This document shows positions 54,390 through 63,523 of a stretch of DNA of 64,000 bases, one piece after another. The notes under the pieces were generated by a model. It did not search any database. It saw only the letters and a list, made by a program, of their open reading frames with translations, and was not told the DNA's origin. The stretch comes from Deltaproteobacteria bacterium (GTDB lineage: Bacteria; Myxococcota_A; Polyangia; Polyangiales; JADJMO01). The stretch covers positions 124,001-188,000 of the forward strand of contig JANYDK010000071.1 in assembly GCA_025363655.1 (NCBI GenBank), in the 5' to 3' direction. The translations under genes were made by a program, and so were the position numbers. Position 1 is the first letter of the stretch, and each line of letters starts with the position of its first letter.

Positions 54390-55100
54390 GTGAAAGAGCG
54401 GGAGAAGAAGAGGGAGGAGGAGAAGGAGGAGAAGCCGAAGCCGCGGAGTCGACGGGAGCGGCCCGCAAAGTCGGCGCTCAGCCGCGAGACGGTGGTCGGA
54501 GCAGCGCTCCGCATCCTGAAGAAGGAGGGCCTCGAAAAGGTGACGATGCGGAGCATCGCCGCCGCGCTCGATACCGGTCCGGCCTCTCTCTACGTCTACG
54601 TGCAGGACACGCGTGACCTCCACGGCCAGATTCTCGATGCGTTGCTCGCCGAGCTGCCGGCGCCGAAGCCGGGCAAGCATTGGCGCCGCGACCTCGAACA
54701 GGTGACCGAAGCTTTCCTCGATGTGCTGATGCGCTATCCGGAGATCGCCCGGCTGACGATGGCCGCGGCGCCGAGTGGGCCGAACGCGCTGCGGCTCTTC
54801 GACACCCTCGCCGGGCTCTTGCTCCAGGGCGGCGCGACGGCGCGTGATGCGGCGTGGGGCGTCGACCTCGTGCTCGCGTACGTGACGGCGACGGCGGTCG
54901 AGCATGGCGGTCATCACCACGAAGACGCAGACCACCTCGAAGGCATCCGGCGCGCGCTCGAGAACCTCGACGCCAAGACCCACCCGAATCTCGCGCGACT
55001 CCACGCCGATCTGCTCACCGGCGAAGGGCTCGAGCGTTTTCGTTGGGGGCTCGGCGTGCTCGTGAAGGGGCTTCTTCGCGGCTCCAAGGACGAGCGCTGA
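54390..55100 (+). CDS. TetR-family transcriptional regulator
   Basis: A 236-aa protein from GTG 54390. An unusually charged N-terminal arm (many Lys/Glu/Arg, about 30 residues) precedes the HTH: LSRETVVGAALRILKKEGLE then VTMRSIAAALDTGPASLYVY. The C-terminal domain has HHHEDADHL in the area where TetR-C-type regulators place ligand-contact residues. Its stop overlaps the MFS gene start (TGATG), so the regulator and pump form one operon. Confidence 0.93.
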   Translation: MKEREKKREEEKEEKPKPRSRRERPAKSALSRETVVGAALRILKKEGLEKVTMRSIAAALDTGPASLYVYVQDTRDLHGQILDALLAELPAPKPGKHWRRDLEQVTEAFLDVLMRYPEIARLTMAAAPSGPNALRLFDTLAGLLLQGGATARDAAWGVDLVLAYVTATAVEHGGHHHEDADHLEGIRRALENLDAKTHPNLARLHADLLTGEGLERFRWGLGVLVKGLLRGSKDER

Positions 55101-56299
55101 TGGCGCGTTCGACCAAGCACGCCTTCGCGTTCGTTTGGGTCACCGTGCTCCTCGACATGGTCGGGCTCGGCCTGATCATGCCTATTTTGCCGGCGATTTT
55201 GCGACAGCTCACCGGCGCCGACGTTGCGCACGCGTCGATCTATGGAGGCTGGCTCTTCTTCGCCTATGCCGCGATGCAGTTCTTCTGCGCGCCGATCATC
55301 GGCGGGCTCTCGGACGCGTTCGGTCGCCGGCCGGTGCTGCTCCTCGCGGTGCTCGGTCTCGGAGTCGACTACGCGCTCACCGCCCTTTCGCCGACGATCG
55401 TCTGGCTCTTCGTCGGGCGCATCATCGCCGGCATCTTCGGCGCGTCGTACACGACCGCGAACGCCTACATCGCCGACGTCACCCCGCCCGACGAACGCGG
55501 AAAGGCCTTCGGCATGCTCGGCGCAGCGTTCGGCGTCGGCTTCGTCGTCGGTCCTGCCATCGGCGGGCTCCTCGGCGATCTCGGGCCGCGCGTTCCGTTC
55601 TTCGTCGCCGCCGCGCTCTCCGTCGCGAACTTCCTCTACGGGCTCGTCTTCCTCCCCGAGACCCACCCGAAAGAGAAGCGGCAGCCGCTGCGGCTCCATC
55701 AGCTCCATCCCTTCGGTGCCATCGTCAGCATCCCCGGCGGCAAAGACGTGCGCACGCTCGTCCTCGCGCTTTTGGTGGTTTTTCTCGGCTCTGCGGTCTA
55801 TCCCGCGGTGTGGTCGTTCTGGTCGAACGCGCGCTTCGACTGGAGCCCGCGCATGATCGGCCTCTCGCTCGCGGCCTACGGAGTGACGCACATCTTCACG
55901 CAGGCCGTGCTCGCCGGCATCTGCACCAAGCGCTGGGGCGATCGAAAGACCGCCCTCGTGGGGCTGCTCCTCACCGTAGGGTCGTTCATCCTCACCGGCC
56001 TCGCGACGCGAAGTTGGATGGTGTTCGCGGTCATCCTCATCGCCTCGCCCTCGGGCATCGCCATGCCGGCGATGAACGCGTGGATGTCGAAGCTCGCGCC
56101 CGACGACGCGCAGGGCCGGCTCCAAGGTGCAATTGGCGCGGCCGAGAGCCTGTCGTCGATCTTCGGTCCCATCCTCATGTCGCAGGTGTTCGGCGCGTTC
56201 GAGCACACGCAGCCGGGCGCTCCATTCTTCGTCGCCGCCGCGTTGTCGCTGGTGGCGCTGTTCATCGCGCTACGTGCGTCCCCGCCGCGATCTTCGTGA
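55100..56299 (+). CDS. MFS drug efflux transporter, TetA-like
   Basis: A 399-aa protein with 12 predicted helices, matching TetA class pumps in length. ATG 55100 overlaps the tetR-like stop. Key segments: [20 protein letters not shown] (helix 1 with Asp), [17 protein letters not shown] (motif A between helices 2 and 3), [20 protein letters not shown] (helix 4) and [22 protein letters not shown] (motif C of drug/proton antiporters, helix 5). This closely follows the TetA(A-H)/DHA1 pattern. It probably exports a tetracycline-like compound, but substrate is not proven. Its end overlaps the convergent epimerase gene by 38 bp. Confidence 0.9.
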   Translation: MARSTKHAFAFVWVTVLLDMVGLGLIMPILPAILRQLTGADVAHASIYGGWLFFAYAAMQFFCAPIIGGLSDAFGRRPVLLLAVLGLGVDYALTALSPTIVWLFVGRIIAGIFGASYTTANAYIADVTPPDERGKAFGMLGAAFGVGFVVGPAIGGLLGDLGPRVPFFVAAALSVANFLYGLVFLPETHPKEKRQPLRLHQLHPFGAIVSIPGGKDVRTLVLALLVVFLGSAVYPAVWSFWSNARFDWSPRMIGLSLAAYGVTHIFTQAVLAGICTKRWGDRKTALVGLLLTVGSFILTGLATRSWMVFAVILIASPSGIAMPAMNAWMSKLAPDDAQGRLQGAIGAAESLSSIFGPILMSQVFGAFEHTQPGAPFFVAAALSLVALFIALRASPPRSS

Positions 56300-57128
56300 C
56301 GCTCACGGAAGCCACGAGTCGCGGAAATTCCGGCGAAAAGCCGAGATCTTCGCGCATCCTCCGACCATCCATCACTGCTTCGAAGGCGCGGGCGCGTTCG
56401 GGGTTGGTGCCGTCGGGTGGCGGCGCGGAGACCGACGCGAAGAGCGTGGCGAGATCAGGCGCCTCGTCGTCGGTGAGGTTGTAGATGCGATGCGCGGGAG
56501 ACGCCGCGTCGAGCAAGCGCGCGATCGCCTGGGCGACGTCGACGTGATGGGCGATCGACATCCGCTGCGTCGGCGGAAAATCGCGCATCATCGGAACGAC
56601 CTCCTCGATGTGGGGATCACCGTCGCCGTAGACGAACGGGAGTCGGACGACGCGCACGTCGAGACCGTCGAGACCGAGGAGGAAGCGCTCGGCGGCGAGC
56701 TTGCTCACCGGGTACGCGGCTGTGGGTTCGCACGCCTCGTCCTCGTGGGTCGGCTCACCTCGTCGCCCAGGGGCGCGCGGACCGTAGACGAGGCCGGTGC
56801 TGGTGAAGACGAACCGCTTCACGCCGGCGACGCGGGCAGCGTTGCCGAGGTGCTGCGTGCCGAGATCGTTGACCTCGTGCGCCTGTTCGGCCGTCGCGCC
56901 GCGGAAAAAGGCCGCGCAATGGACCACCGCGTCGACGTCGCGCACCGCGGTGGCGAGCGAATCGGGCGCGAGCAAGTCGCCCTTGGCGAGCTCGATGTCG
57001 ACACTACGCAGGTCGACGGCGCGGGTCGGATCGCGCACCAGCGCGCGGACGTGATGGCCACGCTGGGCAAGTCGCTTGGCGAGTCGGCTTCCGACCTTTC
57101 CGGTCGCGCCGGTGACGAGGATTTTCAT
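56262..57128 (-). CDS. NAD-dependent epimerase/dehydratase-like (extended SDR) protein
   Basis: A 288-aa protein from ATG 57128. The NAD(P)-binding motif is ILVTGATGKVGSRLAKRLAQ. DVDAVVHCAAFFRG and VFTSTGLVYG follow; the active site is YPVSKLAAERFL (Y-x3-K), and VVRLPFVYGDGDPHIEEVVP is typical of extended SDRs. Substrate is unknown. The C-terminus overlaps the MFS gene, and the start faces the AraC-family gene across 100 bp, so that regulator may control it. Confidence 0.88.
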   Translation of the reverse strand: MKILVTGATGKVGSRLAKRLAQRGHHVRALVRDPTRAVDLRSVDIELAKGDLLAPDSLATAVRDVDAVVHCAAFFRGATAEQAHEVNDLGTQHLGNAARVAGVKRFVFTSTGLVYGPRAPGRRGEPTHEDEACEPTAAYPVSKLAAERFLLGLDGLDVRVVRLPFVYGDGDPHIEEVVPMMRDFPPTQRMSIAHHVDVAQAIARLLDAASPAHRIYNLTDDEAPDLATLFASVSAPPPDGTNPERARAFEAVMDGRRMREDLGFSPEFPRLVASVSVTKIAAGTHVAR

Positions 57129-57228
57129 GGGTCGGAACCTACGCAGCGGCGCCGCTCGTCGATTGGAAGAAACGGACACGGTGGCGACGAATCTTGCGTG
57201 GAGGCCTCGCGGGTCGCAGAATCGCCGG

Positions 57229-58017
57229 ATGTACGCGATCGCCGTTCCGCACGTTCGCACGGCGCCGGACGCGTCGGCCGTGGCGACGATCCTCGTCAGC
57301 GAGCAAGACCGCGAACGCCGACTGGTGTCTTTCCCGCGCGCCGAGATCCAGATCGTCGCCCGCTTCGGAGAGGCGGCGCGTGGTGGTCTCGACGTGCACG
57401 CGTTCGGCGGGCGGGCGCGCGCGCATCGGAAGGTGATCCCGAGCGGGCTTCGGGCGGTGACGGCGCGTCTTCGGCTCGGCGCGCACGAAGCGGTGCTCGG
57501 CGTGCCAGCCTCGGCCCTCGCGGGACGCATCGTCGCACTCGAGGATTTGTGGGGCGACGCGGCGGCACGGCGACTCCTCGATCGACTCGCGGAGGCACGC
57601 GACACGGTCGGCGCCGCCGCGGAGCTCGAACGCGCGATCTCCGAGCGCACGCATCTCACGCATCTCACGCGTGGACACCGAGGCCCCTCGCCGCTCGTGC
57701 TCGAGGCGGCCGAGCGACTGGCGAGCGCCAACGTCACCGAGGTGGCCTTCGCCCTCGGCGTCAGCGAGCGACACCTCCGTCGCATATTTCGCGAAACCGT
57801 CGGCATGGGTCCGAAGACGTTCGCCAAGCTGGCGCGTTTCCATCGCGCGCTCGGCGTCGCTCGCTCCGGCGGGCTCGGGAGCTGGGCGAGCATCGCCGCC
57901 GACGCTGGCTACTACGACCAGGCCCACCTCATCGCCGAGTTTCGCGCCATCGCCGGCGCGACACCTCCAGCGCTGCTCGAAGAGCTCCGCGCGTCGCCGA
58001 ACCCAATGTCGATCTAG
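57229..58017 (+). CDS. AraC-family transcriptional regulator
   Basis: A 262-aa protein from ATG 57229 (MYAIAVPHVRT); an in-frame ATG at 57127 would start inside the divergent gene. The N-terminal half is an effector domain of the DUF6597-like type. The C-terminal HTH pair is clear: NVTEVAFALGVSERHLRRIF then RETVGMGPKTFAKLARF, and SWASIAADAGYYDQAHLIAE then FRAIAGATPPALLEE. It probably regulates the divergent epimerase gene. Its stop shares the palindrome CTAG with the stop of the convergent next gene. Confidence 0.88.
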   Translation: MYAIAVPHVRTAPDASAVATILVSEQDRERRLVSFPRAEIQIVARFGEAARGGLDVHAFGGRARAHRKVIPSGLRAVTARLRLGAHEAVLGVPASALAGRIVALEDLWGDAAARRLLDRLAEARDTVGAAAELERAISERTHLTHLTRGHRGPSPLVLEAAERLASANVTEVAFALGVSERHLRRIFRETVGMGPKTFAKLARFHRALGVARSGGLGSWASIAADAGYYDQAHLIAEFRAIAGATPPALLEELRASPNPMSI

Positions 58018-59459
58018 CGAGCGCGCGATCGACGCATCGAGAGCATCGCCAGCGCGGCGACGAAGTAGCCTGAAAACAGACTGGTTCGCGCGCTCGGGGC
58101 GCCGTGAAGCTCGCAGCCACTGCCCTCGACGGTGCGCACGCTCTCGGGCTCGACGGGCGGAATCGAGCTGTCACGGGGCACGTCGGCGTCGCTCGTCGAC
58201 GTATCGACGCTCGCCACGTCCGGCATCGGTGCGTCGCCTGCGTCGGCATCGACCCCCGCGTCACCCGCGTCCGCGAGATCTTCGCAGGGTGCGGTCGCGG
58301 GCGCCGGTCCGGCGTCGGGTGGCGAGAGGGTCGCCGCGAGCGCCGGCCAGAGCGGCGCGCAGACGTCGCCGACGAGCGAGCCGCTCGGGCACTCCTCGGG
58401 GCCGAGCACGTTTCGCAGGGAAAAAATAGGATGAAGGTGATCGCCGCCGTCACCTGAGCAGGCGAGCGCGAAGCCGTCGATGAAGTCGTCGCCGCACACG
58501 TAGAGGGCACCCGCGTGGTAGCGCATGCAGCCGACGGTGATGTTCGCCAGCACGCGGGTGAAGGGCCCGCCGTCGACCGATCGGAGGATGCCTTCGGCGC
58601 GATCGGCGCTGCCCATCCAGACGGTGCGACCATCGTCGGAGAGCGCGAAGCCGACCATCTTCGCCTTCGTCTCGCCGAGCTTGCTGAAGTGCGCCCCGCC
58701 GTCGATCGATTTGAGGAGCATCGTGCCGACGCCGAGGTCGGAGCGGACGTAGACGACGTCGGCATTCTTCGCGTCGACGGCGGAGACGAAGACCGTGTTG
58801 CCCCCGAGGAACTCGCGCGTGACCTCGGCGAAGGAGACGCCGGCGTCGTCCGATCGAAAGAGTCGCGGGCCCCCGCCGACGTAGCCGCTGAGATAGAGCC
58901 TCTTCGGATCCGACGCCGCGACCTCGACGGTCTCGACGAAGAACGAGCCGATGGCGGCGCCGTCGGTGAAGCTCTTTCCGCGATCGCTCGAGGTGGCGAC
59001 ACCATTCGGAGCGCCGACGCAGGAGACCGCGGCGACGACGCGCTCGCCCGCCGGATCGGCCGCCAAATCAGGCACGAAACAGGTCGGTGCACCCGCCGGG
59101 GTGGTGATGTCGCAGCGCCCCGAGGTCCGTCGAATTCCGCTCGGCACGCCGAGGACGAGATTGCCATCGGCGGCGAGGACGACCGCTGCGTCCCAGACTC
59201 CGGCCCGATCGAGCGCGTCTTCGCAGATCCACCGCCAGGAGCGTCCACGATCTTCGCTGGTGAGTAGCCCGAACGTCGTCCGAACGACCAAGACGTCGCT
59301 CGCCGCGCCCGGACCGATCACGACGTCATTGGCCGATGGATATCGGCCATTCGCACCTGCCTCGCGAGCGTGACCGGCGAGGACGATGGAGACGACGGAG
59401 ACGACGAAGAACGTGACGAAGACGGACGAGAGGTTTCGTACGCGAAACATCGTCCGCAC
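58014..59459 (-). CDS. Secreted BNR/sialidase-type beta-propeller protein with a variant MYXO-CTERM tail
   Basis: A 481-aa protein from ATG 59459 (or 59450), with a signal peptide ending AGANG. Asp-box motifs recur through residues of about 60-320 (TSEDRGRSWRW, TSSDRGKSFTD, RSDDAGVSFAE, KSIDGGAHFSK, RSVDGGPF), forming a BNR-type propeller. An Asp/Ala/Pro linker follows, then GSGCELHG, a hydrophobic stretch and MRRSRAR, a shortened MYXO-CTERM-like tail. Sialidase catalytic residues are not evident. It starts 6 bp after the stop of the next gene upstream and may be co-transcribed with it. Confidence 0.8.
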   Translation of the reverse strand: MRTMFRVRNLSSVFVTFFVVSVVSIVLAGHAREAGANGRYPSANDVVIGPGAASDVLVVRTTFGLLTSEDRGRSWRWICEDALDRAGVWDAAVVLAADGNLVLGVPSGIRRTSGRCDITTPAGAPTCFVPDLAADPAGERVVAAVSCVGAPNGVATSSDRGKSFTDGAAIGSFFVETVEVAASDPKRLYLSGYVGGGPRLFRSDDAGVSFAEVTREFLGGNTVFVSAVDAKNADVVYVRSDLGVGTMLLKSIDGGAHFSKLGETKAKMVGFALSDDGRTVWMGSADRAEGILRSVDGGPFTRVLANITVGCMRYHAGALYVCGDDFIDGFALACSGDGGDHLHPIFSLRNVLGPEECPSGSLVGDVCAPLWPALAATLSPPDAGPAPATAPCEDLADAGDAGVDADAGDAPMPDVASVDTSTSDADVPRDSSIPPVEPESVRTVEGSGCELHGAPSARTSLFSGYFVAALAMLSMRRSRAR

Positions 59460-59465
59460 GTCGAC

Positions 59466-61040
59466 TCAGCCACGACGACGCCGCGAGCCGATCAGCGCCG
59501 CGAGCGTGACGAGCGCGGCTCCGTAACCGCCGGCGTTCGTCGAACTGCCGCCCGGCACTTCGCAACCGCAAGAGCCGTTGTCTTTGGTGCCATCGCCGCT
59601 GCCGGTGCCGCCGCCGCCAGCAGCGTCGCTCGAACCATCGAGGCCGCCGCCGCCGCCGTCACCGAAGGAAGCGTCGTCCGGGCTGGTGCCGCCGTCGTCA
59701 CCACCCGCGTCACTGCCGCTCGCATCGGTGCCGCCACCGCCGTCGGTGCCACCGGCATCGGCCACGGGGAGACAGGCACCTTTGACGCAGTCGTATCCGG
59801 GCGCGCAGTCCGCCGGCTTGGCGCAGGCGACGGCGCACTCGGGACCGGCGCAGACGTACGCATCGCACTTCGTCGTCGATCCGGGGACGCACTTGCCAGC
59901 TCCGTCGCAGCGCGAAGGCGCGGTGAAGACGCCGCTCGCGCAGCTTCCAGCGAGACACTCCGTCTTGGTGTCGGGGAAACCGGCGCAGGTGGTCTTCGAT
60001 TTTCCGTCACAAATCGCCGAGCAGGCTGCGCCGCCGCCCGCGCAGGCCGCGCGACTTCCGTGGGGAGCGCCGACGACCGGAGTGCACGTACCCTTCGAGC
60101 CGACGACGTCGCACGCTTCGCATTGACCGGTGCATGCCGTGTCGCAGCAGGTGCCGTCGACGCAGAGACCCTTGGCGCAGTCGGTCGCCGCGACGCAGCC
60201 GAAGCCCGTCGGCTTGGTCGGCAAACAGACCGGCGCGCTGCAGAAGGTGCCCGTCGGGCAGTCGCGATCGATCGCACATCCGCCGACGTCGTGGGCGATG
60301 ACGACGCCGTGGCCTTCACCGGTGCCACCGATGTCGATGATGCGCGAATACGAAGGAGGCGTCTTGTTGTAGTGCGAGTGGGTGAAGCAGCCCCAGCTCA
60401 AGTCGGAGAGGATGAGTGAGCTCGTGGGCGGCGTGACGCCGACGACGATCGGGCTCGTGGGGAGCTCGAAGACCTGGCCGTCGGTGCATCCGTCACCGGT
60501 GACGTGGAAGACGCCGATGCCTTCGAGGAAGGGGACGGGCGTGTCGGCCGGCGCGCCGGCGTACATGCAGCCCGTACTGATGAAGAGGCCGGTGCCGGTG
60601 CCCGACGTCACGTACTGGTAGCTGTTCCTGATGAACTTCTTCGAGCCGGCGTTGCTCTCGTGGAAGTCTTCGTCGCTACCGATGATTTCGAAGTGACCGG
60701 TGAGCGCCGCCGACCACGTCAGGCGCGTGTCGTAGAGCGCCTGAAACTGGGCAGGGACCCAAGGCGTCGGCGTCGTCGCCGAGGCAGAGATGCCGCAGTT
60801 GCCAGCGTCGACCCAGAGCGCGTCGTAGGACTTGAAATCAGCCGTCGACATCGATCGCCACATCGCGTCGGTGGCGACGGTGATGGTGGCCGCGGTCGGA
60901 TCGGGGGTCTTGGGGAAATCGGCGGTGTCGGTCGTGCCGCCCGACCCGTAGACGAGGATCTTCTTGTCTGCACTCGCGAGGGGCGCTGCAAGCATGATGG
61001 CCAACGCGACGCCCGCGAACAACGACCTGCGCATCAGCAT
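59466..61040 (-). CDS. Secreted Cys-rich protein with MYXO-CTERM tail
   Basis: A 524-aa protein from ATG 61040 (or 61034), with a signal peptide ending APLASAD. Residues of about 26-265 are a soluble domain without recognised motif. About 30 Cys follow in dickkopf/EGF-like runs (DRDCPTGTFCSAPVCLP, GLCVDGTCCDTACTGQCEAC, GYDCVKGACLP). A Gly/Asp-rich linker leads to GSCGCEVPGG, a hydrophobic helix and SRRRRG: a full MYXO-CTERM signal. It is probably displayed on the cell surface. Function is unknown. Confidence 0.83.
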   Translation of the reverse strand: MLMRRSLFAGVALAIMLAAPLASADKKILVYGSGGTTDTADFPKTPDPTAATITVATDAMWRSMSTADFKSYDALWVDAGNCGISASATTPTPWVPAQFQALYDTRLTWSAALTGHFEIIGSDEDFHESNAGSKKFIRNSYQYVTSGTGTGLFISTGCMYAGAPADTPVPFLEGIGVFHVTGDGCTDGQVFELPTSPIVVGVTPPTSSLILSDLSWGCFTHSHYNKTPPSYSRIIDIGGTGEGHGVVIAHDVGGCAIDRDCPTGTFCSAPVCLPTKPTGFGCVAATDCAKGLCVDGTCCDTACTGQCEACDVVGSKGTCTPVVGAPHGSRAACAGGGAACSAICDGKSKTTCAGFPDTKTECLAGSCASGVFTAPSRCDGAGKCVPGSTTKCDAYVCAGPECAVACAKPADCAPGYDCVKGACLPVADAGGTDGGGGTDASGSDAGGDDGGTSPDDASFGDGGGGGLDGSSDAAGGGGTGSGDGTKDNGSCGCEVPGGSSTNAGGYGAALVTLAALIGSRRRRG

Positions 61041-61124
61041 GCCTCCACCAACCTAAGAATGAACACGACGAGCAAGGTCGAGATTAGGTGGTTCTCTTGG
61101 CCTGTCGAGAGACGATGACGCGGC

Positions 61125-61144
61125 GGTAGGTCGGTAGGTCGGTA
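61125..61144. repeat. 8-bp direct repeat GGTAGGTC (two and a half copies)
   Basis: GGTAGGTC occurs at 61125-61132 and 61133-61140, followed by GGTA. It lies in the 196-bp divergent region between the genes starting at 61040 (minus) and 61237 (plus), so it may be a regulator site or a slippage product. Confidence 0.6.
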
Positions 61145-61236
61145 TTCTGTTGCAGACGGTGTCGCGGCTTCACGTGAAAGGGCGCTTGCTCCCTACACCG
61201 GTGAGGCTCCAAACTGGCCGTGCGCCGGAGGTCTTC

Positions 61237-62583
61237 ATGCGTCTTCGACTTTCTACGTCTGCTTTGTCTTTGGTTGCTCTCTTCACCGCGTGTTCCCCGG
61301 CAAACAGCAAGGGTGGATCCGACGGCGTGCTCGATTCCGGAATCGGGAGCGACACCGCGCTCGATCCAGATTCTCTCGTCGACGACGGGGGCTTCGTCAC
61401 CGACGGCTTCCTTCCGGAGACCACACCCACTTGTGGGTCGAGCGACTGCGACAAGGACGGCTACACCCAGAGCGACGGCGACTGCAACGACCTGGACGGG
61501 ACGATCAACCCGGAGGCGTTCGACTTCGCCGGCGACACGGTCGACAACGACTGCAACGGCGTCGTCGACGATGCCGTCGTCAACTGCGCCGCCGACGCGA
61601 CCTCGAAAGACGCGATTCAAATCGTTCGCTCGATGGACATGTGCAAGCAGAAGACGCGGACCAAGTCTGGCGCCGTCTTCGACGCGTTGACGAAGGCCGA
61701 GTGGTTCTCGACCAAGACCACCGGGATCACCACCACCATCACCGCTGGCAATCAGCACGGCATCGGCGTCGGCATCTTTCCCTCGTTCGGGAGCAACCCG
61801 CCGCGAAACGGAGCCGGAATGTTCGGCCTCCAGACGGGCCCGGTTCTCTCGAAAGATCCGCGCGCCTCGAGCTGGATGGACGGCGGCAACGAGAAAATCG
61901 CCGACGCCTGCACTGCCATTCCGCTCAACGCCGCCGACTGCAAGTCACTCACCAACGGCACTTCGCCGGCGCCGGGAGTCGGCACGCCGGTCGCCGACTA
62001 CACCGAGCTTCGCCTGACGATTCAAGTGCCGTCGAACGCGCAGGCGATGAAGTTCGACTTCTCGTTCCTCTCGACCGAGTTCAATCAGTATTGGCACAGC
62101 GCGTACAACGACGCGTTCTTCGCCATCGCGACGACGAAGAAGTTCACGACCAACGTCGCCAAGGACGCCAAGGGCTCGGCGATCACCGTCAACAGCGGCT
62201 TCTTCCAGCTCTGTCCGTTGCCGCCGGGTCCCTCGGGCATCGTCATGCCGGAGGCCCTCGTCAACTGCGTCGGCGTCGCCGGCGACAAGACGAAGAGCAT
62301 CTTCGGCACCCTCGCCGGCACCAACTTCGACGGCGCCGGCATCGGCAAGACCGACGACACGGTGACCGACCCGACGAGCGGCAAGAAGTACATCTATGGT
62401 GGCGGCAGCGGCTGGCTGACGACGACGTTCGGGGTCGAACCGGGAGAGGTCATCACCCTGCGATTGATGATCATGGACACCGGCGATGGGTATCTCGATT
62501 CCGCAGCGCTGATCGACAACATGTCGTGGGAGAAGGCGCCGCCGAAGCTCGCGACCGGAGACACCGGGCGCCCGCCGAGCTGA
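61237..62583 (+). CDS. Lipoprotein with MopE-like calcium-binding motif and choice-of-anchor L-type domain
   Basis: A 448-aa protein. ATG 61237 has GGAGG six bases upstream and begins a lipoprotein signal (SLVALFTACSP). After an Asp-rich spacer the segment DCDKDGYTQSDGDCNDLDGT and INPEAFDFAGDTVDNDCNGV gives the repeated D-x-D-x-D-G motifs of MopE-like calcium-binding proteins. Residues of about 200-440 (LRLTIQVPSNAQAMKFDFSF, LSTEFNQYWHSAYNDAFFAI, GEVITLRLMIMDTGDGYLDS) match the choice-of-anchor L pattern. It is probably a surface adhesion or matrix protein. Confidence 0.85.
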   Translation: MRLRLSTSALSLVALFTACSPANSKGGSDGVLDSGIGSDTALDPDSLVDDGGFVTDGFLPETTPTCGSSDCDKDGYTQSDGDCNDLDGTINPEAFDFAGDTVDNDCNGVVDDAVVNCAADATSKDAIQIVRSMDMCKQKTRTKSGAVFDALTKAEWFSTKTTGITTTITAGNQHGIGVGIFPSFGSNPPRNGAGMFGLQTGPVLSKDPRASSWMDGGNEKIADACTAIPLNAADCKSLTNGTSPAPGVGTPVADYTELRLTIQVPSNAQAMKFDFSFLSTEFNQYWHSAYNDAFFAIATTKKFTTNVAKDAKGSAITVNSGFFQLCPLPPGPSGIVMPEALVNCVGVAGDKTKSIFGTLAGTNFDGAGIGKTDDTVTDPTSGKKYIYGGGSGWLTTTFGVEPGEVITLRLMIMDTGDGYLDSAALIDNMSWEKAPPKLATGDTGRPPS

Positions 62584-62620
62584 AGCCAGAGGCTTCGGGC
62601 GCACGTTCAGGCGCGATTCG

Positions 62621-63523
62621 TCACCCGCGATTGAGCCGCCAAAGTGGGCGGCCGTCGTCGGGCGGGCACGGCGTGAACGATTCGGTGTCCCCGAGGGGTA
62701 GCTTCACGCGTCCTGCCCGCCATTCGGCTTTCGCCGACTCGATGTGTTCGAGCGACGAGTGCAGGTAGTTCCACCAGAGATAACGCGGGCCGACGGGGCT
62801 GCCGCCGAACGCCAAGAGACGGGTGGGCCCGTTTCCGCGAATCGACGCTTCGCCAGGACCGACGACGACGACTTGGCCTGCACGTGCACGCGATTCGCCG
62901 GCCTCGATTTCCCCTTCCCGGACGAAGATCGCGCGCTCGGGCACCTCGGGCAAAGACCATTGCGCGTTCGATTCGAGCGCGACGTCGGCGAGGAGAATGG
63001 GCGAGTTGGTCGGCATTCCCGTGGGCGCATCGGGCGGATGGGGGAAGAGCCAACGAACGTTCGCGCCCTCGCGGTTCGAGATCTCTTGCTCTTCCTCCGA
63101 GCGATGAAAGAAGCTCGGCTCGATGTCTTCGTGACCATCCGGGTGAGCAAGGAGCAGTTGAAACATCTCGAACGCGCCGCCGAGGAGTCGATTGCGCTCG
63201 AAGCGCTCGCTGTGCACGGCGCCACGCCCCGAAACCGTCGCGCCCAAGCCGCCGGCGCGCAGCTCGTGGCGATTGCCGAGGGAATCGCGGTGCGTGATGG
63301 CGCCCTCGACGAGGAAGGAAATCGCAGTCAGCCCGATGTGCGGATGGGGCCGAACGTCGGCGTCGACCGGCAATACACCCGGAGGGGTGTGGGGCATCTT
63401 GATGTGCGCCACGAGCGCGAAGGGGCCCACGGTGCGCGGAGCGCCGTCGGGATCGAGGGGCGCGACGAGAACGTTGGAGGCGCCGGGCGGACCGGGCAGC
63501 TTCTTGGCATCGACGACCTTCAT
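62621..63523 (-). CDS. Pirin-family cupin protein
   Basis: A 300-aa protein from ATG 63523 with GGAGG six bases upstream. The N-terminal cupin has RPHPHIGLTAISFLVEG (metal-binding HxH) and AGGLGATVSGRGAVHSERF (the conserved late motif with the His and Glu ligands). The C-terminal pirin domain has a cupin-like AGQVVVVGPGE, then PVGPRYLWWNYLHSSLEHI and the usual FTPCPPDD ending. Some pirins are quercetinases or redox sensors; this one's role is unknown. The start overlaps the stop of the GNAT gene (ATGA, 63520-63523). Confidence 0.92.
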   Translation of the reverse strand: MKVVDAKKLPGPPGASNVLVAPLDPDGAPRTVGPFALVAHIKMPHTPPGVLPVDADVRPHPHIGLTAISFLVEGAITHRDSLGNRHELRAGGLGATVSGRGAVHSERFERNRLLGGAFEMFQLLLAHPDGHEDIEPSFFHRSEEEQEISNREGANVRWLFPHPPDAPTGMPTNSPILLADVALESNAQWSLPEVPERAIFVREGEIEAGESRARAGQVVVVGPGEASIRGNGPTRLLAFGGSPVGPRYLWWNYLHSSLEHIESAKAEWRAGRVKLPLGDTESFTPCPPDDGRPLWRLNRG

